Position numbers and translations under genes: made by a program. The notes beneath the pieces are model-generated. The model did no database searches. It worked only from the letters and a program-made list of their open reading frames with translations, and was not told the DNA's origin. From contig NZ_JADKPN010000007.1 in NCBI RefSeq assembly GCF_015352455.1, forward strand, positions 124,001 to 188,000: DNA of 64,000 bases, written 5' to 3'. Source of the stretch: Nocardioides islandensis. Its GTDB lineage: Bacteria; Actinomycetota; Actinomycetes; Propionibacteriales; Nocardioidaceae. Of this stretch, positions 7,899 to 14,897 are shown in pieces (position 1 is the first letter of the stretch; each line of letters starts with the position of its first letter).

Positions 7899-9098
7899 AT
7901 GTCGACCCAGTCCCTGCGTCAGCCTGCCCTCGTGACGGCCCTCGTGGCCGTCCTGCTCGCCCTGGTGACCTTCGTCGCCCTGCCCGCGTCGCCCCCGGCG
8001 AGCGCCGGCCAGGGCGCGCATGCCCGACCGCACCAGCGGATCACCGTGAGCGTCCTGCCCGGCATCCGCCAGAACGGCTCCCGGCCCGCGGCCAGCCGTT
8101 CGGCACGCGCGGTGGTCGCCGCCACGGTGCGGCCGCGCACGGAGGGCCGCCCGGTGCTCCTCCAGAAGTGGCGCGGCGGCCGTTGGCGCGGCGTGCAGCG
8201 CGGCCACACGTCCGGGCGCGGCAACGTCGTGTTCTGGGTGCCGGCCACGGCCGGGGGCCGTCCGGCGACCTACCGGGTCGTGGCCCTGCGCCGCCCCGGC
8301 CTGCCCAGCGTGGCCAGCCGGGCGGCCCGTGCGCACTGGGGAGCCCCCGACTTCGTCGACGAGTTCGGTGGCGACGCCCTCGGGCCGGCGTGGGAGCACC
8401 GCATCCAGTTCTACAACCCGTGGGGCGGACGCGCCTGCTCCAAGGGGGACCCGCGCGCGGTCTCGGTGGGCGGCGGGGTGTTGCAACTGAGCTCCGTGCC
8501 CGATCCCGACGTGACGACCCCGTGCACCGCGCGCGACGCTCGGGGCCGGATCCTCGGGGACTACCCGTACCGCCTCAACGGCCACGTCTCCACCCAGCAC
8601 AGCGCGGACTTCCGCTACGGCATCGCCGCGGCTCGGATGCGGTTCCCGAAGAGCCTGGGCCAGCATGCGTCCTTCTGGCTGCAACCGCGGGGCCTGCGGC
8701 CCGAGGGCCCGACGCCGTGGGGCGCGGAGGTGGACGTGGTGGAGTGGTACGGCGCCCGCGGGAGCAAGGACGTCATGTCCAGCGCCGTGCACGCGCCGAT
8801 GCCGGACGGCAGCAAGCGCCAGATCGGCGGGATGATCCCGCGGCCCAGCCGTTTCCTGGCGACGCGATCGGACTCGTGGTGGCACGACTTCCACGTGTTC
8901 TCGGTCCAGTGGACCCCACGGTCCTACATCTTCCGGATCGCCGGGCACGAGGTGTGGCGGACCAACCAGGGGGTCTCCCACGTGCCGGAGTTCCTGATCC
9001 TCAGCATGCTGTCCAGCGACTTCGAGCTGCCGGACGTCGGCCTGGATCCCGCACCTCGCACGGCGGAGGTGGACTGGGTGGCGTTTTGGCAGACGTGA
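7899..9098 (+). CDS. Secreted GH16-family glycoside hydrolase, copy 1
   Basis: A 399-residue secreted protein. A signal peptide (residues 1-37, ending near PPASAG) is followed by a beta-rich ~100-residue N-terminal domain and then the GH16 catalytic domain (about 145-399). The catalytic motif ExDxxE is present as GAEVDVVEWYG near residue 287, after FWLQPRG and before WHDFHVFSVQW. GH16 enzymes cleave beta-1,3/1,4-glucans, agar or related glycans; the exact specificity is unclear. The next gene is a close paralogue, and both share an untranslated segment CCGGAAGGCAT followed by a run of C and the ATG. That segment includes the ribosome site and supports this start. The 164-base upstream gap holds a CTTACCTT element at 7795-7802. 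Confidence 0.88.
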   Translation: MSTQSLRQPALVTALVAVLLALVTFVALPASPPASAGQGAHARPHQRITVSVLPGIRQNGSRPAASRSARAVVAATVRPRTEGRPVLLQKWRGGRWRGVQRGHTSGRGNVVFWVPATAGGRPATYRVVALRRPGLPSVASRAARAHWGAPDFVDEFGGDALGPAWEHRIQFYNPWGGRACSKGDPRAVSVGGGVLQLSSVPDPDVTTPCTARDARGRILGDYPYRLNGHVSTQHSADFRYGIAAARMRFPKSLGQHASFWLQPRGLRPEGPTPWGAEVDVVEWYGARGSKDVMSSAVHAPMPDGSKRQIGGMIPRPSRFLATRSDSWWHDFHVFSVQWTPRSYIFRIAGHEVWRTNQGVSHVPEFLILSMLSSDFELPDVGLDPAPRTAEVDWVAFWQT

Positions 9099-9105
9099 CC
9101 TTCCT

Positions 9106-9135
9106 GTTGACGTATCGTTGACAAGGTAAGTCAAC
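9106..9135. promoter_or_regulatory. Repeated GTTGAC/GTCAAC element before GH16 copy 2
   Basis: GTTGAC occurs at 9106 and 9117, and its complement GTCAAC at 9130-9135, so 9117-9135 is an inverted repeat with a seven-base spacer AAGGTAA. The reverse complement of AAGGTAAG (9123-9130), CTTACCTT, also occurs upstream of GH16 copy 1 at 7795-7802. A regulator operator or promoter is plausible. A further palindrome GTCCAC/GTGGAC follows at 9163-9180 in the leader. Confidence 0.35.
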
Positions 9136-9228
9136 ACGCTCAGGGCACGACAACGTCATCCCGTCCACCGATCCGTGGACCTCCCCCCCACGACGGCTCC
9201 GGCCGTCACCCCGGAAGGCATTCCCCCC

Positions 9229-10458
9229 ATGTCTTGCGTCTCTCGGGTCATCGGCGTGCGCGCACGCCGGGCCACGCTGCCCCCCGTCCTCTCATCCGTC
9301 CTGCTGGCGCTTCTCCTCGTGGCGCCGCAGACATCGGCCGCGCCACGGTCACCGGTGCCGACCCAGCGGGTCCGGATCGAGGTGCTCCCGCCGATCGCGC
9401 AGATGGGCGCGCTGCCCGCCGATCCGTCGCGGGCGGAGACCGTCGTGACCGCCGCGTTCCGACCGCACGTCCGGGGCCGGCCCGTCCTCCTCGAGCGGAA
9501 GCAGGACGGCGCCTGGGTCACCGCCCGCCGGTCGCGACAGGACGCCGGCGGCCGGGTCACGTTCACCGCGCCGCGGCTGGTCGGCGGCCGGGCCGTCGCC
9601 TACCGCGTCATCGCGGCGGCGTACGGGCGACTGCCCGAGAAGTCCAGCGCGCCGGTGCGCTCGACGGCGTGGGGTTCCCCGGCGTTCGTGGACACCTTCG
9701 ACGGCGCCGCGCTGGGGTCGGCGTGGCAGCACCGGATCCAGTTCTACAACCCGTGGGGCGGCCGGGCCTGCTCCAAGGGCGACCCGTCCGCGGTGGTCGT
9801 CGCCGGCGGCACGCTGCGGCTCAGCGTGCTGGCAGACCCTGCCCGGACCAGCGAGACGTGCCTCCCGACCGACGCCGACGGCAACCCCACCTCCTCGGAC
9901 AGCTACACCTGGAGGCTGAACGGGCACGTCTCCACCCAGCACAGCTTCGACTTCCAGTACGGCGTGGCGGCCGCGCGGATGCGCTTCCCGCAGGCGCAGG
10001 GGCAGCACGGGGCGTTCTGGCTCCAGCCCCGGGGGTTGCTCGACGACCGGCCGACGCCGTGGGGCGCGGAGATCGACGTGATCGAGTACTACGGCGCCCA
10101 GAACGGCGTCCGGACGCGCATGTCCAGCACGGTGCACCAGCACCCGGCGGCATCGCCCGCGTCGACGCAGACCGTGGGCGGGCCGCTCACCGACCCGGAC
10201 CGGTACCTCGAGAGCCGGACCGACCGCTGGTGGCGCAACTTCCACGTCTTCTCCGTGGAGTGGACGCCGCGCGAGTACGTGTTCCGGATCGACGGCCAGG
10301 AGACCCTGCGCACGTCGCGTGGTGTCTCCCACCACCCGGAGTTCCTGATCCTCAGCCTGCTGTCGAGCGACTTCGAGCTCGGCCGCCTCGGGGGCGACGA
10401 ACGCCTGCCGCAGCACGCCGACGTCGACTGGGTGGCCGCCTGGCCACTCCCCCGCTGA
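9229..10458 (+). CDS. Secreted GH16-family glycoside hydrolase, copy 2
   Basis: A 409-residue paralogue of the preceding gene with the same layout: signal peptide (~1-35, cut near TSAAPRS), an N-terminal beta domain, and the GH16 domain with ExDxxE as GAEIDVIEYYG. Long blocks are shared, such as HRIQFYNPWGGRACSKGDP, LNGHVSTQHS and FLILSLLSSDFEL. The start is set at ATG 9229 because the same GGAAGGCAT-C-run leader precedes both copies; an in-frame upstream codon at 9175 would give a Pro-rich non-signal extension. It probably arose by tandem duplication and may be regulated together with copy 1. It likely acts outside the cell on a beta-glucan or on the strain's own polysaccharide. Confidence 0.88.
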   Translation: MSCVSRVIGVRARRATLPPVLSSVLLALLLVAPQTSAAPRSPVPTQRVRIEVLPPIAQMGALPADPSRAETVVTAAFRPHVRGRPVLLERKQDGAWVTARRSRQDAGGRVTFTAPRLVGGRAVAYRVIAAAYGRLPEKSSAPVRSTAWGSPAFVDTFDGAALGSAWQHRIQFYNPWGGRACSKGDPSAVVVAGGTLRLSVLADPARTSETCLPTDADGNPTSSDSYTWRLNGHVSTQHSFDFQYGVAAARMRFPQAQGQHGAFWLQPRGLLDDRPTPWGAEIDVIEYYGAQNGVRTRMSSTVHQHPAASPASTQTVGGPLTDPDRYLESRTDRWWRNFHVFSVEWTPREYVFRIDGQETLRTSRGVSHHPEFLILSLLSSDFELGRLGGDERLPQHADVDWVAAWPLPR

Positions 10459-10461
10459 CGG

Positions 10462-10538
10462 GGTCGAGTTGCGCCCCCGGTACGGGTGAGTTGCGTGGCA
10501 GGCGCGCAATTCACCCGTATCGGAGGCGCAACTCGACC
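10462..10538. repeat. Inverted repeat with 34-base arms between convergent genes
   Basis: Arms 10462-10495 and 10505-10538 pair over 34 bases with three mismatches, around a nine-base loop. The outer bases are GGTCGAGTTGCGCC and GGCGCAACTCGACC. It exactly fills the gap between the GH16 gene (ends 10458) and the convergent BI-1 family gene (ends 10545). It can serve as a two-way terminator, but the arms are far longer than a normal terminator, so a dispersed palindromic or MITE-like element is an alternative. Confidence 0.85.
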
Positions 10539-10544
10539 TCTCGG

Positions 10545-11417
10545 TCAGTCCTGGTTGAAGAAGGCCAGGATGCGCAGCAGGTTGGTGTAGATCCAGACGA
10601 GGCTGACGGTCAGGCCGAACGCCGCCCGCCAGGACTCGCGCTCGTCGACGCCCGCGGCGATGCCCCGCTCGACCATGTCGAAGTCGAGGATCAGCATGAA
10701 GACACCGAGCAGCAGGCCCGCGAAGGCGGTCAGCATGCCGATGCCGGTGACGCCGAACAGTCCGGTGCCGTTGCCGAACGCGCTGAGCACGAGCTCGAGC
10801 ACCGACAGGCCGACCATGCCGAAGACGGCCGCGATCACGAACGTGCGGAACTTCTGGCCGACCTGGATGTTGAAGAACTTGTACGCCGCCAGGGTGCCCG
10901 CGAACGCCGCGAAGGTGCCGAGGACCGCGTTGATCACGATGTGGTGGCCGTACTGCGCGTCGAACAGCTTGCTCAGCGCGCCCAGCGCCACGCCCTCGGC
11001 CGCGCAGAACGCGATCACCAGGCCCGGGCTGACGACCCGCTTGAAGGAGTTGACCATCGAGAGGCCGAAGGCCACGAGGCTGCCGACCGTCAGGGCGGCG
11101 AACAGCCCGGACAAGTCGGAGGCCGGCATGTTCGGGACGATCTCCGGGGTCAGGATCCAGGTGGCGAACGCGCCGACGAGGACGACGAGGAAGGAGATCG
11201 CGGTGCTCTGGACGACCGAGTCGATCGTCATCCGGCGGGCCGGCGCGGTGTGGGTCGGCGGCGTGCCGGGAGAGCCCGGCGTGCCGGTGCCCCACGTGGA
11301 CGGGTCGCCGTAGCCGGCGTACGGGCTGCCGTTGCCGGCGTACGTCTGGTTCCCGTAGGCGTTGGCCTGCCCGTTGAACGTCTCCGAGCGACGGAACACG
11401 GGGTTGTTGCTCTGCAT
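10545..11417 (-). CDS. Bax inhibitor-1/YccA-family membrane protein
   Basis: A 290-residue protein. The first ~60 residues are a Tyr/Gly/Pro/Asn-rich cytosolic tail. It is followed by seven hydrophobic segments (about residues 72-290), including FAALTVGSLVAFGLSMV, VIAAVFGMVGLSVLELV and the late LLLGVFMLILDFDMVE segment. The last holds the conserved Asp residues of the TMBIM/BI-1 calcium-leak family. Bacterial members are pH-sensitive Ca2+ channels or leak proteins; the role here is inferred only from the family. The start is well supported by AAGGAGGAGACC directly before the ATG. It is convergent with GH16 copy 2 and separated from it by a long palindrome. Confidence 0.88.
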   Translation of the reverse strand: MQSNNPVFRRSETFNGQANAYGNQTYAGNGSPYAGYGDPSTWGTGTPGSPGTPPTHTAPARRMTIDSVVQSTAISFLVVLVGAFATWILTPEIVPNMPASDLSGLFAALTVGSLVAFGLSMVNSFKRVVSPGLVIAFCAAEGVALGALSKLFDAQYGHHIVINAVLGTFAAFAGTLAAYKFFNIQVGQKFRTFVIAAVFGMVGLSVLELVLSAFGNGTGLFGVTGIGMLTAFAGLLLGVFMLILDFDMVERGIAAGVDERESWRAAFGLTVSLVWIYTNLLRILAFFNQD

Positions 11418-11460
11418 GGTCTCCTCCTTGGAGGCCGAGGTGGGGTCGAGGTGACGTCCA

Positions 11461-11494
11461 CCAGTGCGGTCACCCTAGCGACCGCACATCTGGT
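11461..11494. terminator. Inverted repeat after the amino-sugar operon
   Basis: GTGCGGTC (11464-11471) pairs with GACCGCAC (11480-11487) around an eight-base loop, and flanking CCAG/CTGG can extend the stem with a small bulge. It lies 58-91 bases past the last gene of the minus-strand recycling operon and before the start of the BI-1 gene. A terminator is the simplest reading. Confidence 0.55.
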
Positions 11495-11551
11495 CAACGA
11501 GCGGCGAAGAGGCGGTGTTCCCCGGCGGATGCGGCCGGGTCCGCGAGCCGG

Positions 11552-12607
11552 TCAGGTCGTGCGGGTGACCTTGGTGAGCCCGCCCGGGTGATCGACGTCG
11601 ACACCGCGGGCCTCGGCCACGCGCTGTGCCAGCAGCTGGGCGGGGACGACGGAGGTCAGCGGCGTCAGCCAGGCGGCCGTGGCGGAGGCCGCGGGCAGCA
11701 GGACGCGCGTCCCGCGGACCCCGCCGACGACGTGCTCGGGGCCGACGACCAGCACCGGAGAGCCGCGGCGGTCGGCCTCCAAGGCGAGGTCGAGCACGCT
11801 TGCCGAGGCCGGTTCATCGGGAGCGAAGGTCAGCACGGGGACCTCCGGCCCCAGGGCGGCGACGGGTCCGTGCATGAGGTCCGCGGGCGAGTACGGCGCC
11901 ATCAGCGACCCGGTCAGCTCGGTCAGCTTGAGCGCGGCCTCGTGGGCCGTGCCGAGGTTCAGGCCGCGACCCACCACGACGCCCCGCCGCGGACCGGTCA
12001 GCACCTCGGCCGCCTGGTCGACGCCGGTCGTGAGCTCGACCGCGGCGGCGACGGCGGCCGGTACGCCGCGCAGGTCGGCGACGTACCCGGGCTCCTCGGC
12101 CGGGTCGCCCAACGCCACCCCGAGCAGGGCGACGGCCAGCACGGAGGCCGTGTAGGTCTTGGTCGCCGCAACCGACCGCTCCTCCCCCACCGCGAGGTCC
12201 AGCACGTCGGTGGCCACCTCGGCCAGGGGCGAGCCGGGTGCGTTGGTGATCGCGAGTGCGGGGACACCCTGCTCGCGAGCGGCGGCCAGCACCGCGACCA
12301 CGTCGGGCGAGGCGCCGGACTGGGACAGCGCGACGACGGCCTTGCCGCGCAGGTTGAGCTTGCCGCCGTACACGGTGTGCAGGCTGGGCGTCGCCAGCGC
12401 GACGGGTAGGCCGGTGCGCAGGGACCAGAGGTACTGCGCGTACCGGGCGGCGTTGTCCGAGCTGCCGCGGGCGACGAGCAGCAGGCCGTCGATCTCGCCG
12501 GCCCGGAGGGCCGTGCGCCACTCCGCGAGGCGCGGCAGCTGGGCGTCGAGCATCCGGGCGAGGACGTCCGGCTGCTCGGCGATCTCCGCGGTGAGCAGGC
12601 TGGTCAC
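11552..12607 (-). CDS. SIS-domain sugar isomerase (GlmS-isomerase-like), probable GlcN-6-P deaminase
   Basis: A 351-residue protein with two SIS domains like the isomerase half of GlmS but no glutaminase domain. Domain 1 shows LLVARGSSDNAARYAQYL (~residue 43) and VALSQSGASPDV; domain 2 shows VVGRGLNLGTAHEAALKLTEL and DLMHGPVAAL. Stand-alone proteins of this type (AgaS/NagB-II group) turn glucosamine-6-phosphate into fructose-6-phosphate and ammonia. That activity is the missing last step after NagA in this operon, and I see no classical nagB nearby. The GTG start at 12607 overlaps the nagA stop by four bases, indicating coupling. Function is inferred from fold and context. Confidence 0.8.
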   Translation of the reverse strand: MTSLLTAEIAEQPDVLARMLDAQLPRLAEWRTALRAGEIDGLLLVARGSSDNAARYAQYLWSLRTGLPVALATPSLHTVYGGKLNLRGKAVVALSQSGASPDVVAVLAAAREQGVPALAITNAPGSPLAEVATDVLDLAVGEERSVAATKTYTASVLAVALLGVALGDPAEEPGYVADLRGVPAAVAAAVELTTGVDQAAEVLTGPRRGVVVGRGLNLGTAHEAALKLTELTGSLMAPYSPADLMHGPVAALGPEVPVLTFAPDEPASASVLDLALEADRRGSPVLVVGPEHVVGGVRGTRVLLPAASATAAWLTPLTSVVPAQLLAQRVAEARGVDVDHPGGLTKVTRTT

Positions 12608-13707
12608 AGGACCGACCTCCCGCCCACGTACGTCTGCTCGAGCGCCAGGTCCTCGGTGAGCACCACGACGTCGGCGCGCGATCCCGGTCGCAGCACGCCG
12701 ATGTCGTCGCGCCCGATCAGCGCCGCCGGTGCGCTCGTGACCGCACGCAGCGCCTCCACCCGGTCGATGCCCAGGTCGACCGCGTTCGCGATCGCCGCCG
12801 GGAGGGTCAGGGCGCTGCCGGCGAGGGTGCCGTCGTTGTTCCGCACTGCGCCGTCGGTGACGTCGAGGTCGACCCCGGCCAGCTCGTACCGGCCGTCGGG
12901 GCGCCCGGCGGCGGCCGTCGCGTCGGTCACCAGCACGACCCTTCCCCGGGCGGCGGCCCACACGACGCGCACCACCTCGGGCGCCAGGTGGTGCCCGTCG
13001 AGGACGAGCTGGACGACGATGTCCTCGCGCGACAGGGCGGCGCCCGGGAGGCCGGGCTCTCGGTGGTGCAGGGGGCTCATCGCGTTGAAGAGGTGGGTCA
13101 CCGTGCGTGCGCCGGCGTCGAAGCCGAGCCCGGCCTCGTGCGCGGTCGCGTCGGAGTGGCCCAGCGAGACGAGGACGCCGTCGGCGGCCAGGCTCTTGAC
13201 CAGGTCGAGGGCGCCCGGCAGCTCGGGCGCCAGCGTCACCGCGACCACGTCACCGCGCAGGCGCCAGGCGGCCAGCTCGGCCGGGTCGGGGTCGCGGCGG
13301 TGCTCCGGCGGGTGGGTACCGAGGCGCCGCGGCGAGAGGTACGGGCCCTCGAGGTGCACGCCCAGGCAGCGCGCCGAGCCGGGCTGGTCGGTGGCGAACG
13401 CCGCGCCGAGGCGGTCGAGCGCCCGGTCGGTGTCGGCCGCGGACGCGGTGATCAGCGTCGGCAGGAAGGCGGTCACGCCGTGGTGGGGCAGAGCGGCCGC
13501 GAGCGCGCGCATCTCGTCGACGTCGGCGGCCATCAGGTCGACGCCGGCGAAGCCGTTGACCTGGAGGTCGACCAGGCCGGGGACGGCGATCCGCCCGCCG
13601 TCCGCCGGCGGCAGCCCGACCTCGGCCACCCGGTCGCCGTCGAGGCGGACGTCGCCGGGCACCAGGTCCCCGTCGACGAGGGCGGCGGACACGCCGAGTG
13701 TGGTCAT
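12604..13707 (-). CDS. nagA: N-acetylglucosamine-6-phosphate deacetylase
   Basis: A 367-residue amidohydrolase that removes acetate from GlcNAc-6-P to give GlcN-6-P. The family motifs are in order: GLVDLQVNGFAGVDLM (~residue 48), GVHLEGPYLSPRRLG with the metal-binding Glu, VSLGHSDATAHEA and THLFNAMSPLHHREPG with the metal His residues, and VLVTDATAAAG with the catalytic Asp. Length is normal for the family. The ATG at 13707 shares one base with the anmK stop, and the stop overlaps the next SIS gene by four bases, so it is clearly within one operon. Confidence 0.95.
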   Translation of the reverse strand: MTTLGVSAALVDGDLVPGDVRLDGDRVAEVGLPPADGGRIAVPGLVDLQVNGFAGVDLMAADVDEMRALAAALPHHGVTAFLPTLITASAADTDRALDRLGAAFATDQPGSARCLGVHLEGPYLSPRRLGTHPPEHRRDPDPAELAAWRLRGDVVAVTLAPELPGALDLVKSLAADGVLVSLGHSDATAHEAGLGFDAGARTVTHLFNAMSPLHHREPGLPGAALSREDIVVQLVLDGHHLAPEVVRVVWAAARGRVVLVTDATAAAGRPDGRYELAGVDLDVTDGAVRNNDGTLAGSALTLPAAIANAVDLGIDRVEALRAVTSAPAALIGRDDIGVLRPGSRADVVVLTEDLALEQTYVGGRSVL

Positions 13708-14897
13708 CACGTACCTCCTGCGGTGGTCAGCACCCGGAGGCGCCGGGGTCGCTTGTGGAAGGCGTTCGCCGGCGGCGGCAGCCGCAGCGGCTCCGCGCCG
13801 GGCGTGATCCGGCCCAGCACCCGCTGCTCCAGCGCGCCGGTGGCCGTGGTGGTGCCGGGCACGCCGTGCCAGGTGAGGAACCCGAGCAGCGCCCACGTCA
13901 CCGCCTCCTTGCCGTCGGCCGGGATGCCGAGCTCGTCGCTCGTCGTGATCCGGACCGACCCGAGACGCCGCTGGAGCGCCGCCATGAGGGACGGGTTGTG
14001 CACGCCGCCGCCGGACACGACGACGTCCACGACGCCGTACGGCGCCAGGGCACGCGCCACCGTGTGCGCGGTCAGCTCGGTGAGGGTGGCCATCAGGTCC
14101 GGTCCGCTGACCTCGCCGACGCGGTTGAGGACGTCGTCGAGGTACCCGGCCGAGAACGCCTCGCGACCGGTCGAGATCGGCGGCAGCTGGAAGTAGTGCG
14201 GGTGCTCCAGCAGCACGTCGAGGAGGTCTCCGCGGACGGTGCCGGCCGCGGCGAGCAGCCCGTCGTCGTCGCGCATCTGTCGACCCCGTGTCACCCGCTC
14301 GGCAGCCACGTCGAGCAGGCAGGTGGCCGGTCCGGTGTCCCACGCGACGACCGGCTCGCCCTCGTCGCCGACGACCGTGACGCTGGCGATGCCGCCGAGG
14401 TCCACCGCCGCCCGCGGACCGCCCGGCGCCGACAGCCACAGGGCATCGAGCGTGCTGGCGAGCGGGGCGCCGTGACCGCCCGCGGCGACGTCGCGCGGAC
14501 GGAGGTCGGAGACGACCGGCAGCCCGGTCCGCTCGGCGATCCAGGCCGGCTGGCCCAGCTGGAGGGACCCGAAGCACTTCCCGTCGCGGACGTCGTGGAA
14601 CACCGTCTGGCCCGGTGAGACCACCAGGTGGGGCGGGCGGTCGAGCACGTCGACGGTCTGCAGGACCGCGTCGGCCACGGCCAGCCCGACGAGCTGGTCG
14701 AGCTGGCAGATGGCGCCGACCGTCGTCGACGCCGGCGGCAGCACCTGGAGCACCGCCTCGCGGAGACCGTCGGGCCAGGGCAGGGTGCCGGTCCGCAGGA
14801 TCTCCATGGTGACGATCGCGCCGTCCAGGCCGAGATCCACGACCGCCACGTCGAGCCCGTGGGCCGACGCCCCCGACGACACCGCACACACCCTCAT
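13707..14897 (-). CDS. anmK: Anhydro-N-acetylmuramic acid kinase
   Basis: A 396-residue ASKHA-fold kinase that opens and phosphorylates 1,6-anhydroMurNAc from lytic transglycosylase products to MurNAc-6-P. AnmK motifs present: HGAPLASTLDALWL, AVDLGGIASVTVVG, AWDTGPATCLLD with the family's catalytic Asp, VVSGGGVHNPSLMAAL, and GIPADGKEAVTWALLGFL. The first phosphate motif, usually SGTSxDGxD, reads SGASAHGLD here, so the Thr and the first Asp are changed. Activity is likely but not certain. The start ATG 14897 overlaps the preceding fusion gene's stop by four bases, and its own stop shares a base with the nagA start. Confidence 0.88.
   Translation of the reverse strand: MRVCAVSSGASAHGLDVAVVDLGLDGAIVTMEILRTGTLPWPDGLREAVLQVLPPASTTVGAICQLDQLVGLAVADAVLQTVDVLDRPPHLVVSPGQTVFHDVRDGKCFGSLQLGQPAWIAERTGLPVVSDLRPRDVAAGGHGAPLASTLDALWLSAPGGPRAAVDLGGIASVTVVGDEGEPVVAWDTGPATCLLDVAAERVTRGRQMRDDDGLLAAAGTVRGDLLDVLLEHPHYFQLPPISTGREAFSAGYLDDVLNRVGEVSGPDLMATLTELTAHTVARALAPYGVVDVVVSGGGVHNPSLMAALQRRLGSVRITTSDELGIPADGKEAVTWALLGFLTWHGVPGTTTATGALEQRVLGRITPGAEPLRLPPPANAFHKRPRRLRVLTTAGGT

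Noticed and set aside
9175..9228. Upstream start for GH16 copy 2
   Set aside because: It would add an 18-residue Pro/Thr-rich stretch before the signal peptide; the conserved leader shared with copy 1 supports ATG 9229.
12604..14889. A single 761-codon fusion of anmK and nagA
   Set aside because: The open frame before the nagA ATG at 13707 is only the out-of-frame antisense-like reading of anmK; two coupled genes explain the sequence better.
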